This document shows positions 51,930-63,798 of a stretch of 64,000 nucleotides of DNA, piece by piece. The stretch covers positions 310,001-374,000 of the forward strand of contig BROG01000651.1 of assembly GCA_030159075.1 (NCBI GenBank), read 5' to 3'. This DNA is from Atrina japonica. Lineage: Eukaryota; Mollusca; Bivalvia; Pterioida; Pinnidae. The notes under the pieces are model-generated. The model made no database searches. It saw only the letters and a program-made list of their open reading frames with translations, and was not told the DNA's origin. Position 1 is the first letter of the stretch, and every line of letters starts with the position of its first letter. Both the position numbers and the translations under genes were made by a program.

Positions 51930-52440
51930 CAAACTTGACCTTTTCACCGAATTTGACTAGAAAGGTTTCAATGGAACGTTTGCGACGGGTGTGGCATGCC
52001 AGCAGAAAACACTGACTCCCTCCGGACACCTGGTCTTATCCCGTTTGGGATTCGCAATTGTTCCTCATGTTGAGACCATTTACACATCTTATTCGTCGCG
52101 TTATAATGGACTCGAGTTTTGATTATCGATGGGTACTTCTACAATATTACTTCCTTCGCCACTGCACCCTATCGATAAGAAAATTGCACAACATCAAGAC
52201 ATCAGATAATGCAGAAGTAAGAAATAGACAATGAATATGCATGAACTATCAGTGTTTCTTTGAATTAAGTAATACATACTTAATTATGAAATAAAGGGCA
52301 AAAAATGCGTCGTAATCATATAAAATGTGATGAGGTCACATAACCGAAGTAGTTAGTGAACAAAAAATTTGTTTAGCGACCAAAGTGACAACGTTGCATA
52401 AAAATGTTGAAATACCATCATAATCTGTTTAAAATATTAA
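51930..52440. repeat. composite repeat module M, copy 2
   Basis: 'tttgcgacgggtgtggcatg', 'ggacacctggtcttatcccg', 'gttgagaccatttacacat', then 'aaatgtgatgaggtcacata' + 'accgaagtagttagtgaac' and 'gaaataccatcataatc'. Confidence 0.8.
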
Positions 52441-52844
52441 GATTTGTAAAATTCATCTTGTTTGATAACCCATTGCACATTTTGTATTAAAAGTCTCCTA
52501 AACGAGACGACTGTGATTCTACATTTTCGTTGGGATCATTGTTTTGTACAAAATTTGATAACATATTTGAATAAATATCACACCACATTTTTTGCTGCTT
52601 GTTTCCCTCTATGAATTCCGGTACATACCAAACATGATAACATGTTATTTTGTTTGATGTTGTACGATCACATTACATCTTATCACTACAACTCTTGCAG
52701 CGACTTGATATAGAATAAGTATACAGTTATGATTTTAACGATAAAAAAAGCAAAGCAACATGCATAAAAAACATAACTGAGATTAATTAAATTTAAAGAC
52801 TTTATACACGTTATGTTACCTTTTAATTGTAAAGATATTTTCTC

Positions 52845-54115
52845 GTCATAAACGAAACGAGACACTTAATTATTTATCTCGTAATATGAGATAATGATGT
52901 CGTAATACGATCACATTACATGTAATATTGATATGATCACATGGAATCGAAATAACGAGAAAATTTCTCGTAAATACATGTAATGATATTACTACAAGGA
53001 ATGACAGAGTATTAATGTAAATCGTAATGACTGAGTATATTTGCATCTTATTAGCCGGAAACTATATATTACGAAAGCCGATTAGTATCAAATTATCTCA
53101 TAATTACGAGATATATTATACTCGTTATTACGACAAAAGATCTCGTAAATTATGTCGTTATTACGAGAAAATATCTCGTAATTACGAGATAATTATGTCG
53201 TAATAACGAGAAAAGATCTCGTAATTACGAGATACTTATGTCGTTATTACAAGAAAATATCTCGTAATTATGAGATAATTATGTCGTAATAAACCTATGG
53301 AGAAAGATCTCATAATCTTCGAATCCCTTTATGTCGTGTTATGTCGGGGGCAACACGACAGACTAGAAAAATTAATATTCAGTGTTTTTATTACGAGATA
53401 GTTTTCTCGTAATTACGAGTTAGTTCTGTGGATCAAGGAAATGTTATTTATTAGATGATTCGGTATGCAAATAATTTCTCTAACATATTTTCTTGGTCCG
53501 GCCGGAGGCGCTTTTTGATGCGTTCAATGTAAAAATGGCCGGATCCAAAAAAGTACGGATTTCGTAAGAACACTTTAAAAAAATGGTCGCTATTTAGGTC
53601 ACGCGCAAATTCCCGATGTATAAATTTTTTCCATTATGTATTTCGTTTTAAAAAATTATCAAAATGATGAAAAATATTACACATAGAGGGCGAAGGAATC
53701 ACAGTTAAAATTCCGTCGTGTTGCCCCCTGCAAACAAAGGGACAATAAGTTTTTTTCGAAAATTTCGGAGTTATTAAATAAAATATTATTATGATTCTTC
53801 TTATACTTAAATATCTATATATATATTATCATGAATAAAGATCTTTTCTCGTAATAACGCATAGATAACTATCTCGTAATTACGTGAGATCGATGTACAA
53901 ACGAGTTGTTCATCTCGTAATTACTAGAGATAAGTAACTTCGTAATGCACTTTAAAAGTTCGAGCATTTAATTTTGTTTCTGTCACGCGCAAATTAAGAG
54001 AAAAGATCTCGTTATTACGAGATAACTAACTCGTAATTACGAGATAATTATGTCCTCTATTATGAGAAAAGATCTCGTTGTTACGAGTTAATTATCTCGT
54101 TATTACGAGATAATT
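52845..54115. repeat. palindrome-rich block built on TCTCGTAATTACGAGA
   Basis: The self-complementary motif TCTCGTAATTACGAGA and its TTATGTCGTTATTACGAGAA derivatives recur more than a dozen times, with the core at 53085-53290 and again at 53840-54115. Neighbouring units are largely mutual reverse complements. Interrupted by a TIR element at 53341-53730. Confidence 0.9.
53341..53730. mobile_element. possible MITE with TIR gggggcaacacgac
   Basis: 'tcgggggcaacacgacagac' near 53343 and 'gtcgtgttgccccctgcaaa' near 53716 are inverted copies (14-bp core). It sits within the palindrome block. Target duplication unclear. Confidence 0.55.
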
Positions 54116-54699
54116 TTATTTTTTTTCTTTGATACTAATCGGCTTTCGTAAGTAAAAATGTTTCCATTTACTTTACATACGTTGCGAAGGTAAATATGAA
54201 AACCGGAAGAACATATGAGGAACAAAATCGAGAAGGCGCGAATAAATGCAGGATCATAACGGTAATCCGGGCTAACTCGAAAGTTCCCTTTCAGTTCAGC
54301 AAAGTTTCTTCCTATTATTAACAATAAGTGTTTATATAGATGTTTTATACACACAACAAATTTAGAATATTAATTATCAACAATTTGATAAACACACATT
54401 AATGTACAATTTTGTTATTTAACTTGATGGTATCACTAGTTACAATAAGAAAATAATTAAATATAAACTTTTTGAAATATTTCTATTTTGAACATGTCCA
54501 TGTAATTAATAGTGTGCATAGTCCAATGAAAGTGGGGTTTTACCGAATTTCTTAAAATACAGTTAATCATCATATTTTAATTTTACGGCAATGTTTTTCA
54601 TTTTACAACTGAATTGTTATTTGCAAATCTGTGGTTTGCTCACAAATTTATGACCCATTTACTGTAATAAACAATTTTGAGGAAGTTTATAACATTTTA

Positions 54700-55000
54700 T
54701 AAGTTTTAAGTCAATAACTTGAGTAATTTTCAGCGGATTAATATGAAACTTTATGAGAAGGTTTATTGCCATAAAAGCTCGGACAAGTTCTATAACCAAA
54801 ATTTTTCGCCAGATATATACGGACTTATGGCGCCGGCCCCTTGAAGATTTGCGGAAACAGTTTCCACTCAATAACTTGAGTAGTTTTCAACGGATTAATT
54901 TGAAACTTTGAGAAGGTTTATTACCATAAAAGCTCGGCCAAGTTTGAAAACCAAAATTTCTCGCTAGCTGTATACGGAGTAATAAACTGCTCATCGACCC
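54700..55000. repeat. tandem duplication, about 155-bp period
   Basis: 'caataacttgagta.ttttca' + 'cggattaat', 'gagaaggtttatt.ccataaaag' + 'ctcgg' and 'ccaaaattt.tcgc' occur twice in order. Confidence 0.8.
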
Positions 55001-55339
55001 ATGACGGGCGTATTTTTGCGGTATCCTTGATTAATATCTGATGATGTCATAATACGTGAATGAGAACGGTTAGATCATATGGGGAAAATGATGTCATGTT
55101 CTATTTATAGAACCCGGGGTGATCTATTTATAGAAACGAATAGTATGTACCCTATGCTGCTGATATATCGATAATTCAGTGCTAAATTGACAAAACAGCT
55201 GTCATTTTACATAACCAGTTACCTAGAGTGCCTTATATACCTTTTTGTTTGTTATGCAATTCTAAGTGACGTTATTATCAACCAATCAGTAGATACTACG
55301 TTTCTAGTTCAAGCATGTATCATCATTTTTCTTCTGTGT

Positions 55340-55890
55340 ATTAATCTTGATCGCTTTGAAATGTGGGTATCTCAACAGGTTTTTATACAACGTTATAATT
55401 TTATATTGGGCGGCTACTCCTTGCCCTCTGATAAGATTATATCTGATGTCTTGATGTGGTGCAATTTTTTTAAGATTTTGGGTATACATAGTAATGATAA
55501 GTATTTAAGCATTTTTTATGCAACGTTGTCACTTTGGTCGCTATGAATAGCGTACCTAGACAAATGTTTTGTTCACTAACTACTTCGGTTATGTATTCTA
55601 TATGATTACGACATGTATGTATTACTTAATTCAAAGAAACACTGATAGTTCATACATATTCATTGTCTATTTTTTACTTATACATTATCTGATGTCTTGA
55701 TGTTGTGCAATTTTCTTATCGATAGGGTGTACGTAGTAATGATGGTATTTCAGTATCTGTTTATGCAACGTTATCACTTTGATCGCTGTGAATTGCTTAC
55801 CTGGACGAATATTTTGTTCACTATCTACTTCGGTAAGTTGACCTCATCACATTTTATATGCTTACGGCGCATATTGGTCTTTGTTTTTCA
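55340..55890. repeat. inverted copies of the 3' part of module M (two or three tandem)
   Basis: 'ttatgcaacgtt.tcactttg' + 'tcgc' and 'gttcactaNctacttcggt' occur at about 55520-55590 and about 55760-55840, reverse complementary to 'accgaagtagtNagtgaac' and 'aacgttgcataaa' at 52340-52410. A third, weaker unit starts near 55350. Confidence 0.8.
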
Positions 55891-56930
55891 AGCATGAAAT
55901 AAATGCTGTATTGCAATATGTGCACCACCTAGGCTGGGACATCCACTGATGTCCGATTGAGTGACCTAGGCTGACCATTGTTTTCCGATTGCGGGAACTA
56001 TTCATACATCTCTGATTGTTAAATAACTGAAAGTCTATTCGATTAAATATGCAGAAAAATGTCTTCTTAGTCCATAATACAGAAAATTGCAAATTCATAA
56101 ATAATTCTCTAATGAACATGCATAAATAACACCAACATATATTCAACACGCATGTAAAACACATGGGAAACAAATGGTTTACAGGCGTTTCAGAACGTAT
56201 GCTTTGCGTATGTTATGTTTAACGCGGGCGTTTTACATGTGAAATGAACCGTAAAACACACATGGTCCTCAACTTCCTCAACATGCATATTCCATACGTC
56301 AAAAAATATATTACAGATGTTTTTATGGGTACATAAGGTGTGCGTTGCACTTTTTGCTTTTGCCCGCCATCATCTTCATTCTTCCTTTTCTGTTTCTTCT
56401 TCTTGTCTTTTGTCTTCTTTTAAATGTTTGTTTAATTGGAAATTGGAATATTAGCATTGTAACATCATCTGTGACGCATATTTGTGTTACCACGCTAGGG
56501 AGAGGACACACATAATGTTGCAAGATATCCCGACAATTACGAATATCCAGATCAAGTTTTTGGGAAGTGTATCAACGAATCCCAACGAATATAGACAGCA
56601 AGAAAGACAAGAAGGAGCAGACCAGGGACTGGTTGAGAAAGTCGACAAAATGGTCTGTCAGGGAATTACCAGATTTACCAGCACACAAACATGGCAGTTG
56701 CTGATATGAGTTTCCGATCACAAGTACCATAGCCAAAGAACAAACTGAAAATGGATACCTGAATAGATAGCTGAGAGTCCCACCAAGATTCACATCGAGT
56801 AGACTCTATAGAAGATCATCCCAGCGACAGCGTTGAAAGAGTTCAAGGTGGGAAAGTAAGAGTCACCGAGGCAAGGAACCCGACTTGTATGTGATGAAAG
56901 CGGTCAGTTTCAAAACCAGGAGACCATGCT
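55891..56930. other. no supported gene; transition into retroelement relic
   Basis: AT-rich to 56450, then more GC-rich towards 56900, where retroelement-like coding text becomes recognisable. Nothing else is supported. Confidence 0.4.
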
Positions 56931-57870
56931 GAGGGCATGATGCTACTACATGACATCATTGGTAACACATGTACAGGGAGGCAAGGTTTGGGGATGGTAC
57001 ATTTCAAGCAGTGGTCGAATGAAACAACATTTATGAAACGCAGTATGATGCAAATAGAGATGAGGCCTGGAGAAGAAGACCAGAGGATATCAAAGACAGC
57101 AGAGATCAAATGGGATCATTCTGAGCGGAAGTTGACATAGTTAGAAATGTAGAGGACAGACCCACACAGAATCTCGTTTCAGCTTAGGTCAGTATGTGAC
57201 AAACTCCCATTCCCTGTGAACAAACAGTGGCTACTTTCTGAAGACAAGCTGTAAGCTGTGTGAGGAGAGAGAGACTATCAGGATACCAAGTTGTATTAGG
57301 GGAGGCACAGATGGAGACAGACAAAGTCCAGAAGCCGATAGGAAGAAGAAACGTTCAAAGGAAGGAAAGGGGAACATATACAATTTATAAATGAGGGAGA
57401 AACTAGGACCCCAAGAATACCGTTCACGTTGCTGCCGGATAGAGTAAGGGACTAGGAACTGTTGAGATGGACTGGGATCTTGTGTTCCTAAATTTCGTAG
57501 AAACAACATTATGACAGGAATGTTCCTATTTTGTACGACAGCGAAAGAAGCTGATTTTGGTAAAGATAACAGTACCATTTAAGGAGAACTGCTAGGGGAC
57601 GCAAGAGAGGAAGATCCTGGAACACACATGTCTCACGACATACTGCAGGGACCAGGGATGGAATGTTTGGTTGTTTCGGCCTACTGAGGATTGGTGTAGG
57701 GGATTCCATAGACAGTCAATAAGAACATTGTTCCAGCACCTGGGAATATGTTGAAGGAAAAGGAAAACAGAAGGAGACATCGTGCTGGTTATGACACCAC
57801 CGTGACGATCTGTTTCGGAAGCTAAAATACAACAAGAACTGAATGGACCACTACTGCTGTACTGCTGACC
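56930..57870 (+). pseudogene. retroelement C-terminal coding relic (Zn-knuckle type tail)
   Basis: Shifting plus-strand frames keep an ordered series of motifs typical of the C-terminal part of a metazoan retroelement polyprotein: RPGEEDQRISKTA, TDPHRISFQLRSVCDKLPFP (about 57155-57215), SCKLCEERET (CxxC zinc-knuckle-like), GRHRWRQ, then CRDQGWNVWLF, CRGFHRQSI and SCWL-HHRDD. There are at least four frameshifts and several stops. Base composition is higher in GC than the flanks. The exact retroelement clade is not certain; non-LTR is my best guess. Confidence 0.7.
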
Positions 57871-57924
57871 AACCAAATGGAGGATGTTGATATCATAGTC
57901 CCGGGTCGTCAATATTCAATTTTG

Positions 57925-57927
<3 letters not shown>

Positions 57928-58000
<73 letters not shown>
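57928..58000. repeat. (GT)n microsatellite
   Basis: About 36 GT units directly between the two retroelement relics. Confidence 0.97.
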
Positions 58001-58003
<3 letters not shown>

Positions 58004-58335
58004 TGCTTAAGATATATGTATGTAAATTGATAAAATGTTTGAAAATTCCACCGCTAGATGTCGACACATGTCAAAGAATTTTTTTTCACTTCTATTTAGT
58101 ACAATATTAAACATTTTTCACGTGTACAGTGGTGATCAGATTCCAATACTGGCGAAGAAAACCTGGATGCATTGTTCCCGGGAAAATATCATTGATCTTT
58201 CGACGGAATCAGATTAGGTATATACAGTTTGATCTTGTTCTGGAGATTCGTCCTCGCAGGTATTGTCATAAAACTGTCAACAAATTAGGAATAAATTTAA
58301 TTCCAATTAAAGTTTTTTTTTCAGTGTCATAACAA

Positions 58336-58755
58336 CTCTATCCCAGCGAACTAGAAATTGAAGATACAACAGAATCAAGCACACACGCTTCATACTTATA
58401 CATTTTACTTAATATAAACACAGACGGGAAAATAGCAACTAAGCTATACGACAAACGCGACGATTTCCGCTTTCCCATCGTAAATTTTCCACATCTAAGT
58501 AGTAATATCCCTCAGTCACCCGCATAAGGAGTTTATATTTCACAAATGATCCGATATGCCAGGGCGTGTACATCATATGAAGATTTCATATACAGAGGTA
58601 AACTACTCACTGACAAATTATTGACACAAGGATATCGAAATCCGCGTTTAATGTCAACGTTCCGCAAATGTTACGGTCGGTATAATTGTCTTGTTTGCGA
58701 TTACTCTGTTTCACTAAGTGAAATGTTGAGTTGCCTTTTCGTTGGCGCTTGTTGA
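58336..58755 (+). pseudogene. second retroelement relic (C-terminal reverse-transcriptase-associated domain)
   Basis: One continuous plus-strand frame with a single TAA at 58525-58527. Motifs in order: YPSELEIEDTT, KLYDKRDDFRFPIVNFPHLS, SNIPQSPA-stop-GVYISQMIRYARACTSYEDF, RGKLLTDKLLTQGY, RKCYGR. I recognise this run as a conserved block downstream of reverse transcriptase in retroelement ORFs widespread in bivalves, where the stop position is normally Tyr (AYGVYISQ). Only about 140 codons remain. Followed at 58800 by a typical bivalve repeat module. Confidence 0.75.
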
Positions 58756-58799
58756 GACGTCTGTACCCATTGTGACGAGGAAACACACCTCACGTATTT

Positions 58800-58915
58800 C
58801 ATTGGACTTGACTGTGGACTCACGGCGGGTGTGACTGTCGACAGGGGATGCTTAGTCCTCCATGGCACCTGATCCCACCTCTTGGTTTCCAGATGTCCGT
58901 GTTTGTCCATTTTTA
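58800..58915. repeat. 'cacctgatcccacct' repeat module
   Basis: 'cggcgggtgtgactgtcgac' + 'aggggatgctta', then 'ggcacctgatcccacctctt' and 'gtccgtgtttg'. This is a common 3' trailer of the retroelement relic in bivalve genomes and is also related to the first half of module M (49570, 51930). Confidence 0.65.
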
Positions 58916-59037
58916 CCGGATTTGTAAGTATGTCCTGGACATTCTATTGATTTATACTTTGGTATCTGAGATTTTTTATATTTGTAGATATAGATTTTTT
59001 CTCACACTTGTCACACAGTATTACAGTATAACTATTT

Positions 59038-60158
59038 AAACAACACCAATGTACTGTTTTATAGAAGTCGTGACTTTGTTAAGTGCTGTGCAGAATACAC
59101 CAGTTTATAAACTAGTTATCTACAGGTGCGAGAAAATAATAAAACGACAGTTGCATTAAGGAATGAAAAAATCGTTTTCCATTTTAGTTCAGGTCCAGGT
59201 AGCATTGGCCATGAACTAAATATATGCGGTTGAGACGGTTCTATCCATTAATCTGGACACAGATCAAAAGTGTGTAACTCGAAATGATGCATGACTTGAT
59301 TTGATAATACAACACAATAATGAATACCAAACAATAAAATTTATTATGCGTAAATCCAGTATACTGGAAATGAAAAGAACATATTATGCTTCTTAACTGT
59401 AAAACGGATATATAAGCATCCACAAAATAGTCAATATTTAAAATAAAAATGAGAGCAGCAGGAATGGTACAATCAAACACATAACAATAAATCGATAGAC
59501 TAATGGACGATAATAACATTTATAGAGTATTCCTTTTAATTAACAAATCTAATGTACAATAAAATTCATTTTGCTTAATGAATAGTACTCATATCTCTTA
59601 AATTCGTGTCGAGTTACAGAACTTTATGTATCAGATCCGCGGCTCGCATATAGAGCTAGTGGTCTGTCATTGAGTTACCTCACTGTTTTATGACGTGGCA
59701 TAACAAAAATTAACATGTCCATTTTGTGCCATCATATCAGTACCAAATGTATCTTCTGGTCTACGTCATATGACGTCACATCAGTAATTGACTAGTACAT
59801 TTTGTTCCCATACATGGCATCATATCAGTATCACGTGTTTCTGCTAATCTACCTTATATGAAATTTATATTTGTTTTAATGAACCGTCTGATCTATTCCT
59901 TATGACATCTTATTAGAATGACAGTGTATATTACATTAGTATTACAGTATATATATATATATATGTATATACATATATATATATATATTGTCAATTTTGC
60001 TGTAACTCATAAATTGGAGCTCAACTGATGAAGTCTAATTGACAGAAACAATGATCTTGAGCATTATAACTTTGGTATTATGTTTATAAATGAACACATG
60101 TCATGCTGATATAACAATCGAGTGTGAAAATAATCTACTATATTGTTATTATTTGCAC
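59038..60158. other. AT-rich intergenic DNA, nothing recognised
   Basis: Contains a short (AT)n palindrome at about 59948-59988. No supported coding exon. Confidence 0.5.
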
Positions 60159-60159
60159 A

Positions 60160-60336
60160 CCGAGGTCCCGTGTCACAATAGGTGTCGGCACGTTAAAGAA
60201 CCCTCACTACTCAGTTGCTGTAATTACCGAGCATAGGCCAAAATTTCAAGACCTTCCCCGGCGTTTGGTGACGTCTCCATATGAGTGAAAGATTAATGAG
60301 TGGGACGTTAAACACAATATAAAAACAACAGCAAAC
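60160..60336 (+). mobile_element. SINE family A, 3' two-thirds (tRNA head missing)
   Basis: Starts at 'accgaggtcccgtgtcacaa' and continues 'ggcacgttaaagaaccctca', 'gagcataggccaaaatttca', 'gagtgggacgttaaacacaa'. 5'-truncated. Confidence 0.85.
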
Positions 60337-62189
60337 AAAACAACATACGGAAGTATTATTATGTAGAATTTTACTTTAAATAAACATGACGTATAATACA
60401 TTTTTGAAAATTGAAATCGAAACTGAGTGAAAAAGGACGGTCACGGGACTTAAATGACTACTACTCTTATAAGTATAACAAGAGGCCAATGGGCACGTAG
60501 CTCGATGGCTGTTGTTATTGACAACGAAATAAACATTGGCATGTACAGCCAGAATTAAATTAATGTGCGTGTCTGTTTTTTCGCGATAGCAAAATGAAAG
60601 TAGAACACATGATAACCATTTCCGATATAAATTACGTTCCTTTAAGGCTAAATTTAATTTCTAATATTCGAATTAATAGAAACTTAACCATTTACTATTA
60701 ACTTTATGCTGATAAAAGTTGGGGTAAACTGTCATCCTCTTGATATAGGACTATATCTCCGCACAGGTGTACACACGACTTCGGCAGCACCTATATTAGC
60801 CCTACATGTATATATAGAAAACATTGAAGGTACTTAATTATTTGCTTTATTGGTTTATTAAACACAGCAATTTTCGTGTTTAAGCAATGAAGTAGGTGAG
60901 AATTTACCCACAGTGCCACATTACCGGAAAAGAATATTTTACTAAGGATAACGAAGGACCCAAATTGTTTTAATTCATTAAAAATCTATTTCTTATCATA
61001 TCAATTCCACATTTTATCTTCTTCTACACGCCATAGTACTACACAACACAACAAAAATTCATAGGTAATTACGTGTTCACAACATTTCACTTGGCTGCAA
61101 AACTGACATCACAGTATAAACTAGATGGCCCCCATCAAGCTAAAATGAGTTAAGTTTTTTTTTATAAATAATTACCGTATACATGTATATAAAAGTACTG
61201 AATATAACAAAAATCTAAAAGAAATATAAATTGTATATGATGACGCCACAAAATGAAAAAAAAAACACATTATAAAATTGAGATATTCCCTCCTTTAACA
61301 CATTCTTAGGTGTGAAAATTCACTTTTTGTCATTTCTCCATGATTTGAACACAAGTAGATTCACACAAAACAATACAAATTATTTTTAAAAGCCTTTGAT
61401 TTAGCAAATGTCTTCGTGATGTAGTGGGTATAGCGTGTCTTCCAACATCATCCGTTTTATTTGTCGGTGTAGTTCTAACTCAGTTTCTTAATAGAAATAT
61501 TCTATGATTTACCAAGGCCAATTCCTAGAATTAATAGTCGCCCATCTGAAGCATATCACTGAGATGTATAACTGGATAAAAACATCCATCTACCTAAGAT
61601 GGTGAGTCTAGGTGAGCACCTTTAAACACGCTAGAGATTCAATTCAAATATAGAGAACATATAATCACACTGATAAAAATTACTTGCGGACATATATCGT
61701 GAAAGCTTTCACCTTTGCATATGACAATATACATTCAATTGAAATAACATTCAAGTAAACACAGTGACAGACTGAAATAAAAATCCGCACACGTTTCACA
61801 ATAAAACATTTTGAAAATCTGTATCAAATGAAAAAAAAAACGTTCACTTTGTCTACATTTACATGTATCATTTTTGTAAACATTTGGATCGTTAGGACTT
61901 ACTGTATTATATAATACTAGTATTCTGTCATATGATGAAAACAAATTTGGTTCTTAAATTGACAACTATAGGGAAATTTTCATCAACAAATATATACTTT
62001 ATATTGACGACGCAACAAAATTCAGTTCACTTATGATAGATTCTCTTCTAAAATCAATACCGAAATCACTTACAAGCCCTTGACATCGTTAATTGTAAAA
62101 ATGTAAAAATGTAAAAAAAAAAAAAATAAATAAAAAAACAAAACAATAATAAAACATTTAAAACACGTACACGGCAAACAAGTGCGGAT
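60337..62189. other. AT-rich intergenic DNA
   Basis: One 'caagaggccaatgggcac' module start at about 60480. Otherwise nothing supported on either strand. Confidence 0.45.
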
Positions 62190-62606
62190 AAAGTAAAATC
62201 CATATAACCTGACGGATGGAGTCTCCTGTAGACGGTTTTAATTTCTAGGTAATTCTAGGTTTTTTAATCCTGGATAAAAAGGATGTTGATCAGTCTGTGA
62301 TGTTGATATTGACAAAACACACTAACTTTACGTATTTATATGCACGAAAATAGTTGTAAAATGATTTAAAATTATTCCTGGGTTGATTAATTAATTATGC
62401 ATGTTCTGGTTATATATTTATGTATATGTATACTGACAAGTGTACTAAGACATGCTGTAAAGAACAGACTCGTTCCTACTTGTCCCCGAGTATCTAGTGA
62501 GGAATAAAACGTTTCTCCGTGAAGCTTGTTATAACCGGAAAGTTAGTAGAATCATCCATATGATAATCAAAAGGTCACTCCGTCCCGCCAAGTTATGTGA
62601 ATCAGA
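62190..62606 (+). repeat. dispersed repeat family D, copy 3, with about 200-bp insertion
   Basis: Matches 5745 and 39338 at both ends ('gtaaaatccatataacctga', 'gttcctacttgtccc', 'gataatcaaaaggtcactcc'), but about 62275-62465 is absent from the other copies. Confidence 0.65.
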
Positions 62607-63798
62607 CAACACCAAATGATGTCCATAAAACATTATATACACAAAGTAAATAAAACACTTTGAAAGTTAGCATGACTTGTAATATTCTGAACCGGGTCAA
62701 GCACTATATAAACCTTTAGAATTCTATTAAGTCTGAGAATATTATACATTTGACTAGCTTAGGCAGTCATATCTTAAATTTTGTTTGCATTCTAGTAGCC
62801 AATCAGATTTCAATAAAGATAAAGAATATTCATAAACTGAAATATTAAGGTGCCAAGCCCATGTTTTGTAAAAACAAAAAAACTGGTACGGTACCTATTA
62901 ATCGGACGGTGTCTATTTTCGGATACTTTCTCGCTGCATGCGAATGAATAAGATTTTTCGAGGTTTTATGAATACATCTACTTTTAAATGATAAATAAAA
63001 CATGTCACATAAATTTATGATTGATAATTCCAGTACAACTGTGCAATCACTTATTCATTTTTGTACCAAAATTATCAGATTATATTGCATCTAACGGTAA
63101 ACTATTAAAATGATACAAAATTCGATCAGTTGAACTGAAGGTATTTGGGAAAATTTTAAATTTTCGATCGAGAATAGGTACCGTAGCAATATAACATTAG
63201 CGCTTGAGAATACAAAATTTATATATTGTTCACAATAAAAGAAATATTCTTTAACATTTCAAGATACTTTATCTACATAAATATCTAGCACATTTCTTTT
63301 TCTGTTCAATACACACTGAGTATGACAATATTTACATTATAAGGACATACAAAATTAATTTACCATAGAGTATTAATAATTATTTCATTTGACCTACAAA
63401 CGACAGGGGAGTATCAAAAATATAACCGGTATTTGATAAGAATATTGTGAGAAAATGATTCCACAGTACAAACTGTTACACTGTAAATGTTTACTGCAAA
63501 AGTTCTTTTTTCACTGATTAGTATATACATGTACAGTGTATCTAAATACAGACAGACGTACTATAGACATATGGTAGACTATACATGTATTTGTTTTACG
63601 CCCCGCCAAGTATTTACCACAAATATGGAGAAGCCATCGGCTACAAGCAAAATGCTTCACCTATAACACTACTTATGTTTAGCTTTAGGCTAATACTTAG
63701 TCAATACAGATTTAATCAGAAACGGTTCAGACATGATCTGAACGAAGACTCAAACTCGGGACCCTGGGTCTAGTAGGCTACAACATCATATTGTTTAC
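62607..63798. other. AT-rich DNA, probable intron or intergenic
   Basis: No exon with convincing splice sites and homology was seen; the ankyrin exon begins at its right border. Confidence 0.45.

Noticed and set aside
53341..53730. Integrated bacterial or viral DNA because of the GC-rich ends
   Set aside because: Only the 14-bp ends are GC-rich; the interior is AT-rich host-like DNA without coding potential.
55187..55546. 119-codon plus-strand ORF with hydrophobic stretches
   Set aside because: It overlaps the inverted module M repeats and shows no homology I recognise; the hydrophobicity reflects T-rich sequence.
57592..57912. 106-codon minus-strand ORF and the neighbouring 115-codon minus-strand ORF at 57231-57578
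   Set aside because: They are antisense shadows of the plus-strand retroelement relic, whose motifs (GWNVWLF, CRGFHRQ) are clear on the other strand.
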